From Gaiella sp. (lineage in GTDB: Bacteria > Actinomycetota > Thermoleophilia > Gaiellales > Gaiellaceae), in NCBI GenBank assembly GCA_027493885.1, contig JAOSJZ010000001.1:3094622-3158621 (forward strand): DNA of 64,000 bases, given 5' to 3'. How positions within the stretch are numbered: position 1 is the stretch's first letter; each line of letters opens with the position of its first letter. The notes below the pieces were generated by a model that saw nothing but the letters and a program-made list of their open reading frames with translations, was not told where the DNA came from and did not search any database. A program made the translations under genes and the position numbers. Below are positions 1 to 9,182 of the stretch, piece by piece.

Positions 1-834
1 GATGCCCTTGACGACGAGCTTGCCCGGCCAGCGGCCCCGGAGCCACGCGAGATCCTCGTCGTCGACCGACGGGTCGAACATGGCATCGAGGAACTCCTCG
101 ACGGTGCCGGGCCAGGCGTCGAGCGTGGCGAACCGAAGCGGCTCGGTCGTCAGGAAGTCGATCCACCACCGGGGTCGCCGGAGCACATCGGCGACCGTGC
201 GGAGCCCGAGCGCGGGCGGGATCGTCAGGCCGTTGCGGCGGTCTCGCAGGCGGGCGCCGGAGACGGGTACGTCGACGGTGACGAGCAGCGTGTCGAACCC
301 CGCCAGCGCGGCGCGCTCGACGAGAGCGAGGGCGCGCTCGCGCTCCTTCCACAGGTAGAGCTGGAACCAGTTGCGGCCGTCGGGATTCGCCCGCGCGACC
401 TCCTCGATCGGCGTCGTCGCGAGCGTCGAGAGCGAGAACGGGATCCCGGCCGCACCCGCGGCGGCCGCACCGGCCCGCTCGCCCTCGGTGTGCATGAGGC
501 GCGTGAAGCCGGTGGGAGCGATCCCGAACGGGAGCGCCGACGGGCCGCCGAGGACGGCGACGCTCGTGTCCACCGACGAGACGTCCCGCAGCACCTGCGG
601 GTGGAACTCCACGTCCTGAAAGGCCTGCCGAGCTCTCCGGAGGGAGATCTCTCCCTCGGCCGCCCCGTCCGTGTAGTCGAACGCGACCTTCGGCGTCCGG
701 CGCTTCGCGAGCCGCCGCAGGTCGTCGATCGTGTGCGCGGCGGCGAGCCGTCGCCTGGTTCCGTCGAGCTCGGGGTGCCGGAGCCGCAGCAGCGGGCGAA
801 GCTCGCCCGGGCGAGGCAGCCGTCGCGCGGTCAT
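1..834 (-). CDS. FMN-dependent alpha-hydroxy-acid dehydrogenase/oxidase, 5' part (runs off the window)
   Basis: Reading the minus strand from ATG 834 gives an open frame of 278 codons to the window edge. It matches the N-terminal half of the L-lactate dehydrogenase/glycolate oxidase/lactate monooxygenase family. Seen: [14 protein letters not shown] near residue 48 (the family's F-x-Y-x-x-G-A-x-x-E element), a [14 protein letters not shown] strand, [24 protein letters not shown], and at the edge LVVKGI, whose lysine contacts FMN in the family. The catalytic His and the FMN phosphate site would lie beyond position 1. The enzyme should oxidise a 2-hydroxy acid to a 2-oxo acid in a TIM barrel. 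The substrate cannot be told from this half. Confidence 0.85.
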   Translation of the reverse strand, partial: MTARRLPRPGELRPLLRLRHPELDGTRRRLAAAHTIDDLRRLAKRRTPKVAFDYTDGAAEGEISLRRARQAFQDVEFHPQVLRDVSSVDTSVAVLGGPSALPFGIAPTGFTRLMHTEGERAGAAAAGAAGIPFSLSTLATTPIEEVARANPDGRNWFQLYLWKERERALALVERAALAGFDTLLVTVDVPVSGARLRDRRNGLTIPPALGLRTVADVLRRPRWWIDFLTTEPLRFATLDAWPGTVEEFLDAMFDPSVDDEDLAWLRGRWPGKLVVKGI

Positions 835-934
835 GCCTCGTCCGGCGGGAGCCGGGCCCCGGCAGAGCGATCGTCGAGCTTCGTTCTCACGGGAAGCCAC
901 ACCATAGAGCGCCGACGATGCAGACTCTCGCCCC

Positions 935-1501
935 ATGGAGCGGGCGGGCGTCGACCTGTACTGGCTACCGCTCGGAGCCGGCGGGCACTCCGTGCGCCTG
1001 AACGGGCGCGTCTACGAGGCCGTGGTCGCCACGCTGGAGCGGCGCCCCGCCCTGGACCTGTACCACTCAGCGCTCGTCGTCCTCGTGCCGGAGGGGCGCT
1101 TCGTGATCGAGCAGGCGCCGGCGGGCGGGGCCGGCGGCGAGGCGCGCGGAGTCGTCCTCACGGGTGCCGTCGGCGCGCGCTTCGCCGGTCGTGCTCGCCT
1201 CTTCCGGTACGAGCTCCGGCGCTGGCGCGACGGCGTCATCCCCGATGCGGCGGAAGCCGTCGAGAGCCCGCACCGGCTCACGGGGGACGTCGCGATCGCG
1301 CGGCGGGTGCTCGCGCTCGCGCCGAGCGTGCCCGCCGCCGTCTGGGGGCGTGACGAGCTCCGGGCGGGGGAGAGGTGGAACTCGAACTCCGCGATCGCTT
1401 GGCTGCTCGCGCGAGCCGGGCTTCCGGCCGGGTCGATCCGCCCTCCCGCGGGCGGGCGCGCCCCCGGCTGGGACGCCGGCTTGGTCGTCGCCCGGCGCTG
1501 A
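935..1501 (+). CDS. Conserved hypothetical protein
   Basis: Protein of 188 residues starting at ATG 935. No clear Shine-Dalgarno sequence lies upstream, so it may be leaderless. I do not recognise a named function. Features: an N-terminal [11 protein letters not shown] element, a YHSALVV strand, [14 protein letters not shown] in the middle, and a C-terminal [16 protein letters not shown] block followed by [11 protein letters not shown]. The spaced His, Tyr-His and WNSNS elements recall permuted papain-like (LRAT/NlpC-type) folds, but that is only an impression. Codon use is typical of the neighbours and the frame is intact, so it is likely a real gene. It stops 16 bp before the minisatellite. 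Confidence 0.6.
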   Translation: MERAGVDLYWLPLGAGGHSVRLNGRVYEAVVATLERRPALDLYHSALVVLVPEGRFVIEQAPAGGAGGEARGVVLTGAVGARFAGRARLFRYELRRWRDGVIPDAAEAVESPHRLTGDVAIARRVLALAPSVPAAVWGRDELRAGERWNSNSAIAWLLARAGLPAGSIRPPAGGRAPGWDAGLVVARR

Positions 1502-1517
1502 CCGTTCGAACGTGGCC

Positions 1518-1725
1518 GGCACCCCCGGCACCCCCGGCACCCCCGGCACCCCCGGCACCCCGGCACCCCGGCACCCCCGGCACCCCCGGCACCCCCGGCA
1601 CCCCGGCACCCCCGGCACCCCCGGCACCCCCGGCACCCCGGCACCCCCGGCACCCCCGGCACCCCCGGCACCCCCGGCACCCCGGCACCCCGGCACCCCC
1701 GGCACCCCCGGCACCCCGGCACCCC
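1518..1725. repeat. GGCACCCC(C) minisatellite, 24 units
   Basis: Counted by hand: 24 head-to-tail units, sixteen of 9 bp (GGCACCCCC) and eight of 8 bp (GGCACCCC), 208 bp in all. The minus strand carries a G4-5 run every 8-9 bp, an obvious G-quadruplex-forming pattern. Mixed 8/9-bp units break every reading frame, so the array is not coding. It fills the gap between the hypothetical gene and the MDR oxidoreductase gene, ending 29 bp before the latter's start codon. Confidence 0.95.
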
Positions 1726-1754
1726 GGGAGCCCGTCTCGATAGCATGGAGCCCG

Positions 1755-2705
1755 ATGCGGGCGTACGTGCTGGAGGAGTTCGACCGACCGCCCGTGTTCG
1801 CGGACGTGCCCGCTCCCGAGCCCGGCGACGACGAGGCCCTCGTTCGGGTCGAGGCGACCTCCGTCAATCCGTACGACAACCTCGTCGCGTCCGGGGTCTA
1901 CCGCGACCGGCTCGAGCACCGCTTCCCGGCCGTCTTCGGTCGTGACGTCGCCGGTGTCGTGGAGGCGGTCGGCGCCTCCGTGACGCGGCTCGCGGTCGGC
2001 GACCCCGTCTTCGGCTTCGTCAAGCGCGACTACATCGGGAACGGCACCTTCGCCGAGCTCGTGGCCGTGCGAAGCGACCACTTCGTGACGCACCGGCCGC
2101 GCGGCCTCGCGCTCGACGAGGCCGGCGCGCTCGGGCTCGCCTCGGTCACCGCGCTGCAGTGCCTCGACTTTCTCGAGCTGCGTCCCGGCGCGACGGTGTT
2201 CGTCAACGGCGCGACGGGCGGCGTCGGCAGCTTCGCCGTCCAGCTCGCCCGCGCGTCCGGGCTCCGCGTCGTCGCGACGGGGAGGCCGGGCGCCGAGGAG
2301 GAGCACGTGCGGGGGCTCGGCGCCGACGCCGTCGTCGACTGGAGCGCCGGTGACGTCGCGGCGGCGGTGCTGGACGCCTCCCCCGGGGGCGTCGACGGGA
2401 TGGTCGACCTCGTCTCGACCCGGGAGGGGCTCGCCGAGACGGCCGGCCGCGTGGTCGTGCGCGGCGGTCGCGCCACCACGACCCGGCACGACGACCCGCC
2501 CACGGTCGAGGGCGTGACGCTGACGATGATCCATTCGGTCCCGGAGATCGCCCTGCTCGAGCGGGTCGCAGGCTTCCTCGACCGTGGAGAGCTCGGCGTG
2601 CCGATCACCCACCGGTTCGCCTTCGACGAGCTGCCGCTCGCGTTCGAGAAGTTGCGCGAGGGCGCGATCGGGAAGATCGCGGTCGCGGGCGCCGGCGCTC
2701 GCTAG
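1755..2705 (+). CDS. MDR-family NADPH:quinone oxidoreductase-like protein
   Basis: A 316-residue zinc-independent medium-chain dehydrogenase/reductase. An N-terminal GroES-like domain (EATSVNPYDNLVASG, then FGRDVAGVVEAVG) precedes a Rossmann domain with the NADP loop NGATGGVGSFAVQLA near residue 150. No structural- or catalytic-zinc cysteine cluster is visible, which fits the quinone oxidoreductase branch. ATG 1755 is chosen because the protein then begins MRAYVLEEF, as in the family; the frame is open further upstream only because it crosses the repeat array. It converges with the M20 peptidase gene, and the two stop codons overlap in a shared CTAG. The physiological substrate is unknown. 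Confidence 0.85.
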   Translation: MRAYVLEEFDRPPVFADVPAPEPGDDEALVRVEATSVNPYDNLVASGVYRDRLEHRFPAVFGRDVAGVVEAVGASVTRLAVGDPVFGFVKRDYIGNGTFAELVAVRSDHFVTHRPRGLALDEAGALGLASVTALQCLDFLELRPGATVFVNGATGGVGSFAVQLARASGLRVVATGRPGAEEEHVRGLGADAVVDWSAGDVAAAVLDASPGGVDGMVDLVSTREGLAETAGRVVVRGGRATTTRHDDPPTVEGVTLTMIHSVPEIALLERVAGFLDRGELGVPITHRFAFDELPLAFEKLREGAIGKIAVAGAGAR

Positions 2706-3928
2706 GACGCGACGCCGCAGAGATCCATCGCGGTGCGGACGTAGACCTCGGTGGTCTGCACGAGGCCGTCGATCGCGAGGTTCTCGCCCTCGGCGCCGTG
2801 CGCGCCGGACGACATGCCGTAGTTCACCGACTGGATGCCGTAGCGGGTCAGCGAGCTCGCGTCGGAGAACCAGCGAACGGTCGCGCGCGGCGGCGGGCTG
2901 CCGAAGACCTCGGTATGGCAGCGGTCGAGCGACTGGACGAGCGGATGCTCCTCCGCGATCTCGGACCCCGGCGCCGTGACGTACACCTCCACCTCGATCC
3001 CGTGCTCCGGGAAACGGTCCCGCAGCCCGCGCGCCATCGCCTTGAGCTCCGCCACCGCGTCGGTCATCGGCAGCGTGGGCGGCACGCGCGCGTCGACGAA
3101 CAGGTCGGTGCGCTCGGGTGTCCGGCTCGCGCGCCACGGGAACCCGCCGTTGACGCAGCCGAGGTTCACGATCCCCTGCTCGCCGGCGTACGTCGTCCGT
3201 TCCTGCCACTCGGGGATCCACTCGCGGACGGCGGCGATGACGTCGTGCATGCGCACGATCGAGTTCTCCTCGAGTCGCCCGGCGGTGTAGGCCGTGTGCA
3301 TGAAGGGGCCGTGCGTCGAGATGCGCAGCCAGACGGCTCCGTAGTGGCCGGTGACGATCGCGTTCGAGGTGGGCTCTCCGAGGATGCACATGTCGGCGAT
3401 GCCGCCGTGGCTCGCCAGGAAGCGAGACCCGGCCGAGTAGCCGCGCCACTCGCGACCGGCGTACTCCTCGCCCCACTGCGCCTTCTCGATCTCGCCGGAG
3501 ACGCACGCGACGAGCACGTCGCCGCGAAGGCGGACACCGGCGTCCTGGAGCGCCCGGACGGTCTCGATGTAGCAGGCGAGCGCCCCCTTCATGTTCGAGA
3601 TCCCGAGCCCCCAGACGTGGTCGTCCTCGACGAAGCCCTGAGGCTGGAACCCGGCGATGCCCAGGAGCCACGGCTCGCGGCCCGAGTACGACGTGTCCAT
3701 GTGGCCGTTGAACATGAGGCTCTTCCCGCCACCCGTGCCCTCGAGCGTCCCGACGACGTTGGGCCGCCCCTCCTCGACCTCCTGCCACAGGACCTGGAGC
3801 CCCAGCGAGCGGAACACCTCGCGGACGTACTCTCCGACGGGCTGCTCGAACCCGGTCGGGCTCGAGATCGAGACGAGGTCGACGGCGGTCGCGACCAGGC
3901 GCTCGCGGTTCACGGTGGGAGCGGTCAT
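2702..3928 (-). CDS. M20-family metallopeptidase/amidohydrolase (ArgE/DapE/ACY1 type)
   Basis: A 408-residue M20 protein; ATG 3928 gives MTAPTVNRERL, and a GTG two codons upstream is the alternative. Motifs in order: FNGHMDTS (first metal site), WGLGISNMKGALAC, SGEIEKAQWGEE, LGEPTS, and a C-terminal SSGAHGAEGE. Members hydrolyse N-acyl amino acids, carbamoyl compounds or small peptides with two zinc ions. Here the usual bridging Asp of the G-x-G-x-x-D-M-K-G motif reads Asn, and the usual E-E pair reads E-I-E. This may define a subfamily or alter metal binding. It diverges from the FAH/hyu operon across a 20-bp palindrome, suggesting shared control and a role in the same pathway. Confidence 0.85.
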   Translation of the reverse strand: MTAPTVNRERLVATAVDLVSISSPTGFEQPVGEYVREVFRSLGLQVLWQEVEEGRPNVVGTLEGTGGGKSLMFNGHMDTSYSGREPWLLGIAGFQPQGFVEDDHVWGLGISNMKGALACYIETVRALQDAGVRLRGDVLVACVSGEIEKAQWGEEYAGREWRGYSAGSRFLASHGGIADMCILGEPTSNAIVTGHYGAVWLRISTHGPFMHTAYTAGRLEENSIVRMHDVIAAVREWIPEWQERTTYAGEQGIVNLGCVNGGFPWRASRTPERTDLFVDARVPPTLPMTDAVAELKAMARGLRDRFPEHGIEVEVYVTAPGSEIAEEHPLVQSLDRCHTEVFGSPPPRATVRWFSDASSLTRYGIQSVNYGMSSGAHGAEGENLAIDGLVQTTEVYVRTAMDLCGVAS

Positions 3929-3935
3929 CGGCACG

Positions 3936-3955
3936 GACTATATATATATATAGTC
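3936..3955. promoter_or_regulatory. Perfect 20-bp TA-rich palindrome, putative operator of the divergent M20/FAH promoters
   Basis: GACTATATATATATATAGTC equals its own reverse complement. It sits in a 67-bp gap between two divergent genes in DNA that is otherwise about 70 % GC. The TATATAT core recurs at 16891 and 22034, upstream of other genes of the same locus. A GntR/FCD-type dimer site is a plausible reading, and the alternating TA tract could also serve as a -10 region. Symmetry and position are seen; the binding protein is inferred. Confidence 0.65.
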
Positions 3956-3995
3956 TCGACCGTCCACGTATCCGTTCGACCGGAGGTGACCCGGC

Positions 3996-4877
3996 GTGAG
4001 GCTTGTGACGTTCATCGACTCGGATGGCGAGCGCCGTGTCGGAGATGTGAGAGGCGACCAGGTCGTCGAGCTCGGCGCGCCCGACATGCGGAGTCTCTTC
4101 GCGAGCGGTCTGGAGGCGACCGAGACCGGGCGCTCCTTCGCTTTGGAGGACGTCGTCCTCAAGGCGCCGATAGATCCGAGGAAGTTCTTCCACACGGCCG
4201 GGAACTTCCGCGAGCACGCCGAAGAGGGAGAGCGCGTCAACTGGGTGCACCCGATCCGCCCGTGGATCGTGTTCTTCCAGAACGTGGACGCGATCATCGG
4301 CCCCGACGAGCCGGTCATCTACCCCGAGTACCTGACGGAGGAGCTCGACTACGAGCTCGAGCTCGCGGTCGTGCTCAAGAAGGGCGGCAAGCACTTCGGG
4401 CCGGAGGAGGCCGTCGACTACATCGGCGGCTTCGTCATCTTCAACGACATCACGGCCCGCGACATCCAGCGGCGGGAGATGGAATCGGGCGTCTTCTGCT
4501 ACTCGAAGTCGATCGACACGTTCTCGCCGCTCGGCCCGTGGATCGTGACCGCCGACGAGATCGCCGACCCGCACGATCTCGCGATGGAGCTTCGCGTCAA
4601 CGGCGAGTCCCGCCAGGTCTCGCACTCGAGCAAGATGTCGGTCACGATCCCCGAGATCATCGCTCACTACTCGGGCATGGGCTACAACCCCGGCGACGTC
4701 GTCTCGACGGGGACGATCTCCGGCGTCGCGGCGTTCAGCGACGACCCCGCGGCCTGGTACCTGAAGCCCGGAGACGTGATGGAGTGCGAGATCGAGGGCA
4801 TCGGCGTTCTCCGCAACCCCGTTGTCTCCTGGGAAGAGGCCTACGGCGAGCCCGCACCGCCCCGCATCCGCTGGTGA
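3996..4877 (+). CDS. Fumarylacetoacetate hydrolase (FAH) family protein
   Basis: A 293-residue FAH-family enzyme, starting at GTG 3996 behind a strong GGAGGTGA ribosome site at 3982-3989. A short N-terminal domain is followed by the catalytic fold. Visible elements are FFHTAGNFREHAEEG, the acidic metal-site segment LDYELELAVVLKKGG, VIFNDITARDIQ, and YNPGDVVSTGTISGV. Relatives cleave C-C bonds in, or isomerise or decarboxylate, short 2,4-diketo or 2-hydroxy-dienoic acids using Mg or Mn. It is the first gene of the operon running to 13.4 kb and lies 7 bp from hyuA, so it probably acts late on the carbon skeleton released upstream. Confidence 0.9.
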   Translation: MRLVTFIDSDGERRVGDVRGDQVVELGAPDMRSLFASGLEATETGRSFALEDVVLKAPIDPRKFFHTAGNFREHAEEGERVNWVHPIRPWIVFFQNVDAIIGPDEPVIYPEYLTEELDYELELAVVLKKGGKHFGPEEAVDYIGGFVIFNDITARDIQRREMESGVFCYSKSIDTFSPLGPWIVTADEIADPHDLAMELRVNGESRQVSHSSKMSVTIPEIIAHYSGMGYNPGDVVSTGTISGVAAFSDDPAAWYLKPGDVMECEIEGIGVLRNPVVSWEEAYGEPAPPRIRW

Positions 4878-4884
4878 CGGCGCG

Positions 4885-6965
4885 GTGAGCTTCACGATCG
4901 GGATCGACATCGGCGGGACGTTCACCGACACCGTCGTCATCGACGAGGCGGGCGACGTCTCGACGTACAAGAGCCCGACGACCCCGGGCGCGCTGCTCGA
5001 GGGCCTGCTCGTGAACCTGCGCGACGCGGCCGGCGAGCGCGGTCTCTCGCTCGAGGAGTTTCTCGCGGACGTCGACCGCGTCGCGCACGGGACGACGGCG
5101 GCGACGAACGCGTTCATCGAGCGACGCGGCGCGAAGGTCGCGCTGCTGACGACGCGCGGGTTCGAGGACACGATCTTCATGCAGCGCCAGATGGGGATGA
5201 CGGCCGGTCTCTCTCCCACCCAGGTGACGGCGCACGCGAACAAGCGCGAGCCCGAGCCGCTCGTGCCGCGGCGGCTCGTGTTCGGGATTCGCGAGCGGGT
5301 CGACTGGTCCGGGCGCGCCATCGGGAGGCTGCGCGAGGATGACGTTCGCGCCGCCTGCCGGGCGATCGCGGAGCTCGACGTCGAGGCGGTCGCGGTGTGC
5401 TTTCTCTGGTCGTTCAAGAACCCCGAGCACGAGCGCCGCGCGGCCGAGCTCGTACGCGAGGAGATCCCCGGCGTCTACCTCTCCGTCTCGAGCGAGCTGG
5501 TACCGCGGCTCGGCGAGTACGAGCGCACGGCGACGACCGTCGTCAACGCGTACCTCGGGCCGCTCGTCGAGCGCTACACGAAGACGCTCGACGCCGAGCT
5601 CCACGTTCGCAACCTGCTCCTGCTCGACTCGAGCGGGAGCGTGATGACGCCGGCCGAGGCGGGCCGTGCCCCCGTCCGCCTGCTGCTCTCGGGGCCCTCG
5701 GGCGGTGTGACCGCCTCCAAGTACGTCGGAGCGGCGCTCGGGCACGACGACGTGATCACCTTCGACATGGGCGGCACCTCGACGGACGTCAGCCTCATCG
5801 TCGGCGGCCAGTCGATCCAGCGCCACGAGACCGAGTCGGGGAAGTACCACCTGCTCTTGCCGATGGTCGACGTGCGGGCGATCGGGGCGGGCGGCGGCTC
5901 GATCGCCAGAGTCGAGGACGGGGGTACCTGCGCGTGGGGCCGCAGAGCGCCGGCGCCGACCCGGGGCCCGCCTGCTACGGGAGGGGCGGGACGCTCCCCA
6001 CCGTGACGGACGCCGACCTCGTGCTCGGCATCCTCGATCCCGAGCGCTTCCTCGGCGGCCGGCTCCGCCTCGACGTCGCCGCCGCGCGCCGGGCGATCGC
6101 CTCGGCGGTCGCCGAGCCGCTGCAGCTCTCCGTCGAGGAGGCGGCCGTCGGCGTCAAGCAGGTCGTCGACGCGCGCATGGGCGACCTCCTGCGCACCGCG
6201 ACGATCGAGCAGGGGCACGATCCGCGCGAGCTCGTGCTGTACGCGTACGGCGGCGCGGGGGCGACGCATGCCCCCGCGTTCGCGCTCCAGCTCGTCGACG
6301 AGATCCACGTTCCCGCCAGCCAGTCGGTGCACTCCGCGCTCGGTGCCGTCGCGTCCGACCTCGCACTGACGCTCGAGCTCGCCGTGCCGATGCGCGTCGC
6401 CCGGGAAGGCGGCGCCGCCGAGGTCGACACGAGCCGGGTCGAGGAGATCTTCGAGGAGCTCGAGGAGGAGGGGCGGGAGCGCCTCGCGGCCCAGGGCGTC
6501 GAGCCCGAGAGGCAGCTCCTGACGCGAATCGTCGAGGTCCGCTTCCGCCGGCAGACGAAGACGATCGCCGTTCCCTGGCAGGGGTCTCCGGCTCGCCTGC
6601 TCGACGACTTCCTCACCGCATACGCGACGCGGTACAGCGTGGATGCGATCCCCGAGTCGGCCGGCTTCGAGCTCGTGACGTTCGTGGTGGAGGCGCGCGG
6701 GCTCCTCGCCAGGCCCCGGCTCGCCCGCTACGAGCGCGGCGAGGCCGACGCGAGCGCCGCCGAGGTCGGGTCGCGCCGTGTCTACGACGCCGGCACCCGC
6801 TCCTTCGTCGACACCCCGATCTACGACGGGACCCGGCTCCGCGCGGGGCACCACCTTGCCGGGCCCGCGGTCGTCGAGTATCCCGGGACGACCGTGGCGC
6901 TCCCCTCCGGGCAGCGGGCGACGGTCGACGAGCTCCTCGGAATCTCGATCCGGAGGGCGGCATGA
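4885..6965 (+). CDS. hyuA: Hydantoinase/oxoprolinase subunit A (HyuA), interrupted by a frameshift
   Basis: The start is GTG 4885 (VSFTIGIDIGGTFTD), giving about 694 residues once the frame is restored. HyuA carries the ATP site of the ASKHA fold: DIGGTFTDT at the N-terminus, HGTTAATNAFIERRGAK, LSGPSGGV, and FDMGGTSTDVSL near residue 295. The reading frame breaks in the five-G run at 5920-5924. Adding one G restores VEDGGYLRVGPQSAGADPGPACYG, the family's invariant block, and the new frame then runs to the stop, which overlaps hyuB (ATGA). HyuA/HyuB pairs hydrolyse N-methylhydantoin or 5-oxoproline, or carboxylate acetone or acetophenone, at the cost of ATP. The zinc protein downstream favours the carboxylase branch. 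Confidence 0.88.
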
Positions 6966-8880
6966 CCGACTTCGTCCTCGGCCCGAGCCCGGCGGACTGG
7001 GAATGGCTCGAGCGCGAGCTCGCCGTCGATCCGGTCACGTTCGAGATCGTCCGCCACAAGCTCGAGGCGACCAACGAGGAGCAGGCGATCGCGCTCAAGG
7101 AGGTGTCCGTCTCGCCGATCGTGACGGACGCGAACGACTTCAACAACGCGCTCTACACGGCCGACGGGCGCATCGCCTCGATGGGGCCGCAGGTCGTGTT
7201 CCACTCGGGCTCGATTCCCGTCGTCCTGCGGCACACGATGGAGCTCTTCCCGCCGGACGAGATCGAGGACGGCGACATGTTCGTGTGCAACGACGCGTTC
7301 TACGGCGCCGTGCACCATCCCGACGTCACGCTCGTCGCGCCGATCTTCCACGAGGGGCGGCTGATCGCCTGGTCGGGCGTCGCCGCGCACCAGGTGGACA
7401 TGGGCGGGCTCAGCGTCGGCTCGATCTCGGTGCGTGCGCGGGAGAAGCAGCAGGAGGGCCTGCAGATGCCGCCGATGAAGCTCATCGAGCGCGGGAAGCT
7501 GCGGATGGATCTCTGGCGGCTGATCATGAACATGACCCGGCAGCCCGAGATGGTCGGGCTCGACCTGCGGGGGTTCATCGCCTCGAACACCGTCGCGCGC
7601 GATCGCGTCCGCGATCTCGTCGCCGACTACGGGGCCGACACGATGCTCACGGTCATGGAGGAGCTGATCCGCTACTCGGAGCGGCGGACGCGCGAGCGGC
7701 TGCTCGAGCTCCCCGACGGCGTATTCCGCACCCGCGGCTTTATCGACCACGACGGGATCGAGAACCGGATCTACCGCACGGACGTGCGGCTCGAGAAGAA
7801 CCGTGACACGCTCCGCATCGATCTCTCGGCGTCGTCGCCGCAGGCGCCCACCTTCATCAACTGCACCGAGGGCGCGCTCGTCGGGGGTGCGTTCGGCGGC
7901 GTCGCGCAGTGGCTCGGCGCCGAGATCCCTGGAACCACGGGATCCTCCGCGCGCTCGAGGTGGTCGCCCCGGAGGGGCTGATCGTCAACGCCCGACGGCC
8001 TGCGGCGACGGGAGCGGCGACCATCGGCCAGGCATGGACCGTCCTGAGCGCGACGAGCCACGCGATCGGGAAGCTGCTCGCGTTCTCCGACGAGCTCCGC
8101 CACCATTCCTTCGCGATCACGCACGGCACGTTTGCCGCCCTCTTCACCGGCGACCGGAACCAGCACGGAGAGGGGTACGGGAACCAGCTCATCGACGCGC
8201 AGATCGGCGGCGGCGGCGCGTCCGCGGACGCCGACGGCATCGACCAGGCGGGCGGAATCCCCGCCCCCAAGCCGCACATCGCCAACGTGGAGTCGAACGA
8301 GCTGCACGGGCCGTTCCTGTTCCTCTACCGCGCCTTCTTCCCGGACACCGGTGGTGACGGCACCTTTCGCGGCGGCCGCGCGGCCGGGACGGCCTGGACC
8401 CCGTACGGCGTCGAGCGGCTGCGCAACGCGCTGACGACGCACGGCGTCCAGGTCCCGGTCTCGTACGGGCAGTTCGGAGGCTGGCCCGGCGCCTGCAACC
8501 GGCAGCTTGTGGTGCGCGGCACCGACGTGCTCGAGCTGTACGAGGCGGGCGAGCAGCCCCTGACCCTCGAGTCGGTGCTCGAGCCCCTCGACCTGGAAGC
8601 GCTCGGCGGCGACGTGGACGTGCTCCAGGCCAAGGTCGACGAGTTCGTGATCGGGCCCGGAGACGTCGTCCAGTACACCTGGCAGGGAGGCGGCGGCTAC
8701 GGGGATCCACTCGGCCGCGACCCGGACCGGGTCGCTGCGGACGTCCAGGCCGCGAAGCTCTCCGAGCGAAGGGCACGAGACGCGTACGGGGTCGTCCTGG
8801 GGATCCCGCGGCCACCGAGGAGCTCCGCGCGGAGCTCAGGCGGGAGCGGCTCGCGGCCGCGGAGGCTCCGGCTCGCGTGA
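6962..8880 (+). CDS. hyuB: Hydantoinase/oxoprolinase subunit B (HyuB), two frameshifts
   Basis: HyuB-type subunit of about 640 residues. Seen: FEIVRHKLEATNEEQA, CNDAFYGAVHHPDV, WSGVAAHQVDMGG, and near the C-terminus TWQGGGGYGDPLGRDP. The frame is lost at the CCC at 7927-7929; one extra C gives GAEIPWNHGILRALEV and a continuous protein. A second loss is likely at the GGGG at 8799-8802. As written, the tail is an unlikely Pro/Arg/Ser stretch ending at 8880. Adding one G gives YGVVLGDPAATEELRAEL, the normal HyuB ending, but then no stop occurs before 9182, so the corrected protein would be fused to the zinc protein downstream. HyuB works as a complex with HyuA. Confidence 0.85.
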
Positions 8881-9182
8881 GCGAGCTCCCCGGCGGGGAG
8901 CCCGTGACGAGGATCGGCCTGCAGCTCGAGCTCACCCGAGGCGGCGACGGGCTCCAGCTCGAGTGCAGATGCGGGCACGTGTTCGGGACGGCCGGCGAGA
9001 ACTGGAAGGAGGCCGCCGCCGTGCGGCGTCCCGAGCTTCCCGACACGATCGTGGTGCACGACGACCTCGAGCTCGTCGAGTACCTGTGCCCCGCGTGCGG
9101 CACGGCGCACGCGGTCGAGATCAAGGAGCGCGGCGAGCCCCCGCTCCACGACATCGAGTTGAAAGGGGACTGGAATGGCTGA
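8877..9182 (+). CDS. Acetone/acetophenone carboxylase gamma-like zinc protein
   Basis: About 101 residues from GTG 8877, which overlaps the apparent HyuB stop. It has a CRCGH motif around residue 29, a WKEAAAVRR helix, and LVEYLCPACGTAH near residue 64, so two CxC/CxxC-type pairs could hold one zinc ion. The layout resembles the small third subunit of acetone and acetophenone carboxylases, whose large subunits are HyuA/HyuB homologues. With the adjacent hyuA and hyuB it suggests an ATP-dependent carboxylase rather than a plain hydantoinase. If the HyuB frame is repaired this domain becomes the HyuB C-terminus. Assignment is by motif pattern only. Confidence 0.65.
   Translation: MSELPGGEPVTRIGLQLELTRGGDGLQLECRCGHVFGTAGENWKEAAAVRRPELPDTIVVHDDLELVEYLCPACGTAHAVEIKERGEPPLHDIELKGDWNG

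Noticed and set aside
1518..1725. Collagen-like GTPGTP or APPAPP protein encoded by the repeat
   Set aside because: The mixture of 8- and 9-bp units changes frame repeatedly, and all six frames are open only because the unit contains no stop. It is a DNA repeat, not a gene.
1518..1725. CRISPR array
   Set aside because: The units are contiguous 8-9 bp repeats with no spacers, and no cas gene is present in the window.
1278..5417. A 1379-codon open frame on the minus strand
   Set aside because: It lies antisense to the MDR oxidoreductase, FAH and hyuA genes and across the minisatellite, and out of frame with the M20 gene. Its translation is Arg/Ala-rich without motifs, as expected from high-GC DNA.
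5920..5924. Programmed ribosomal frameshift in hyuA
   Set aside because: There is no slippery heptamer with a following pseudoknot, and similar one-base errors occur in unrelated genes across the window.
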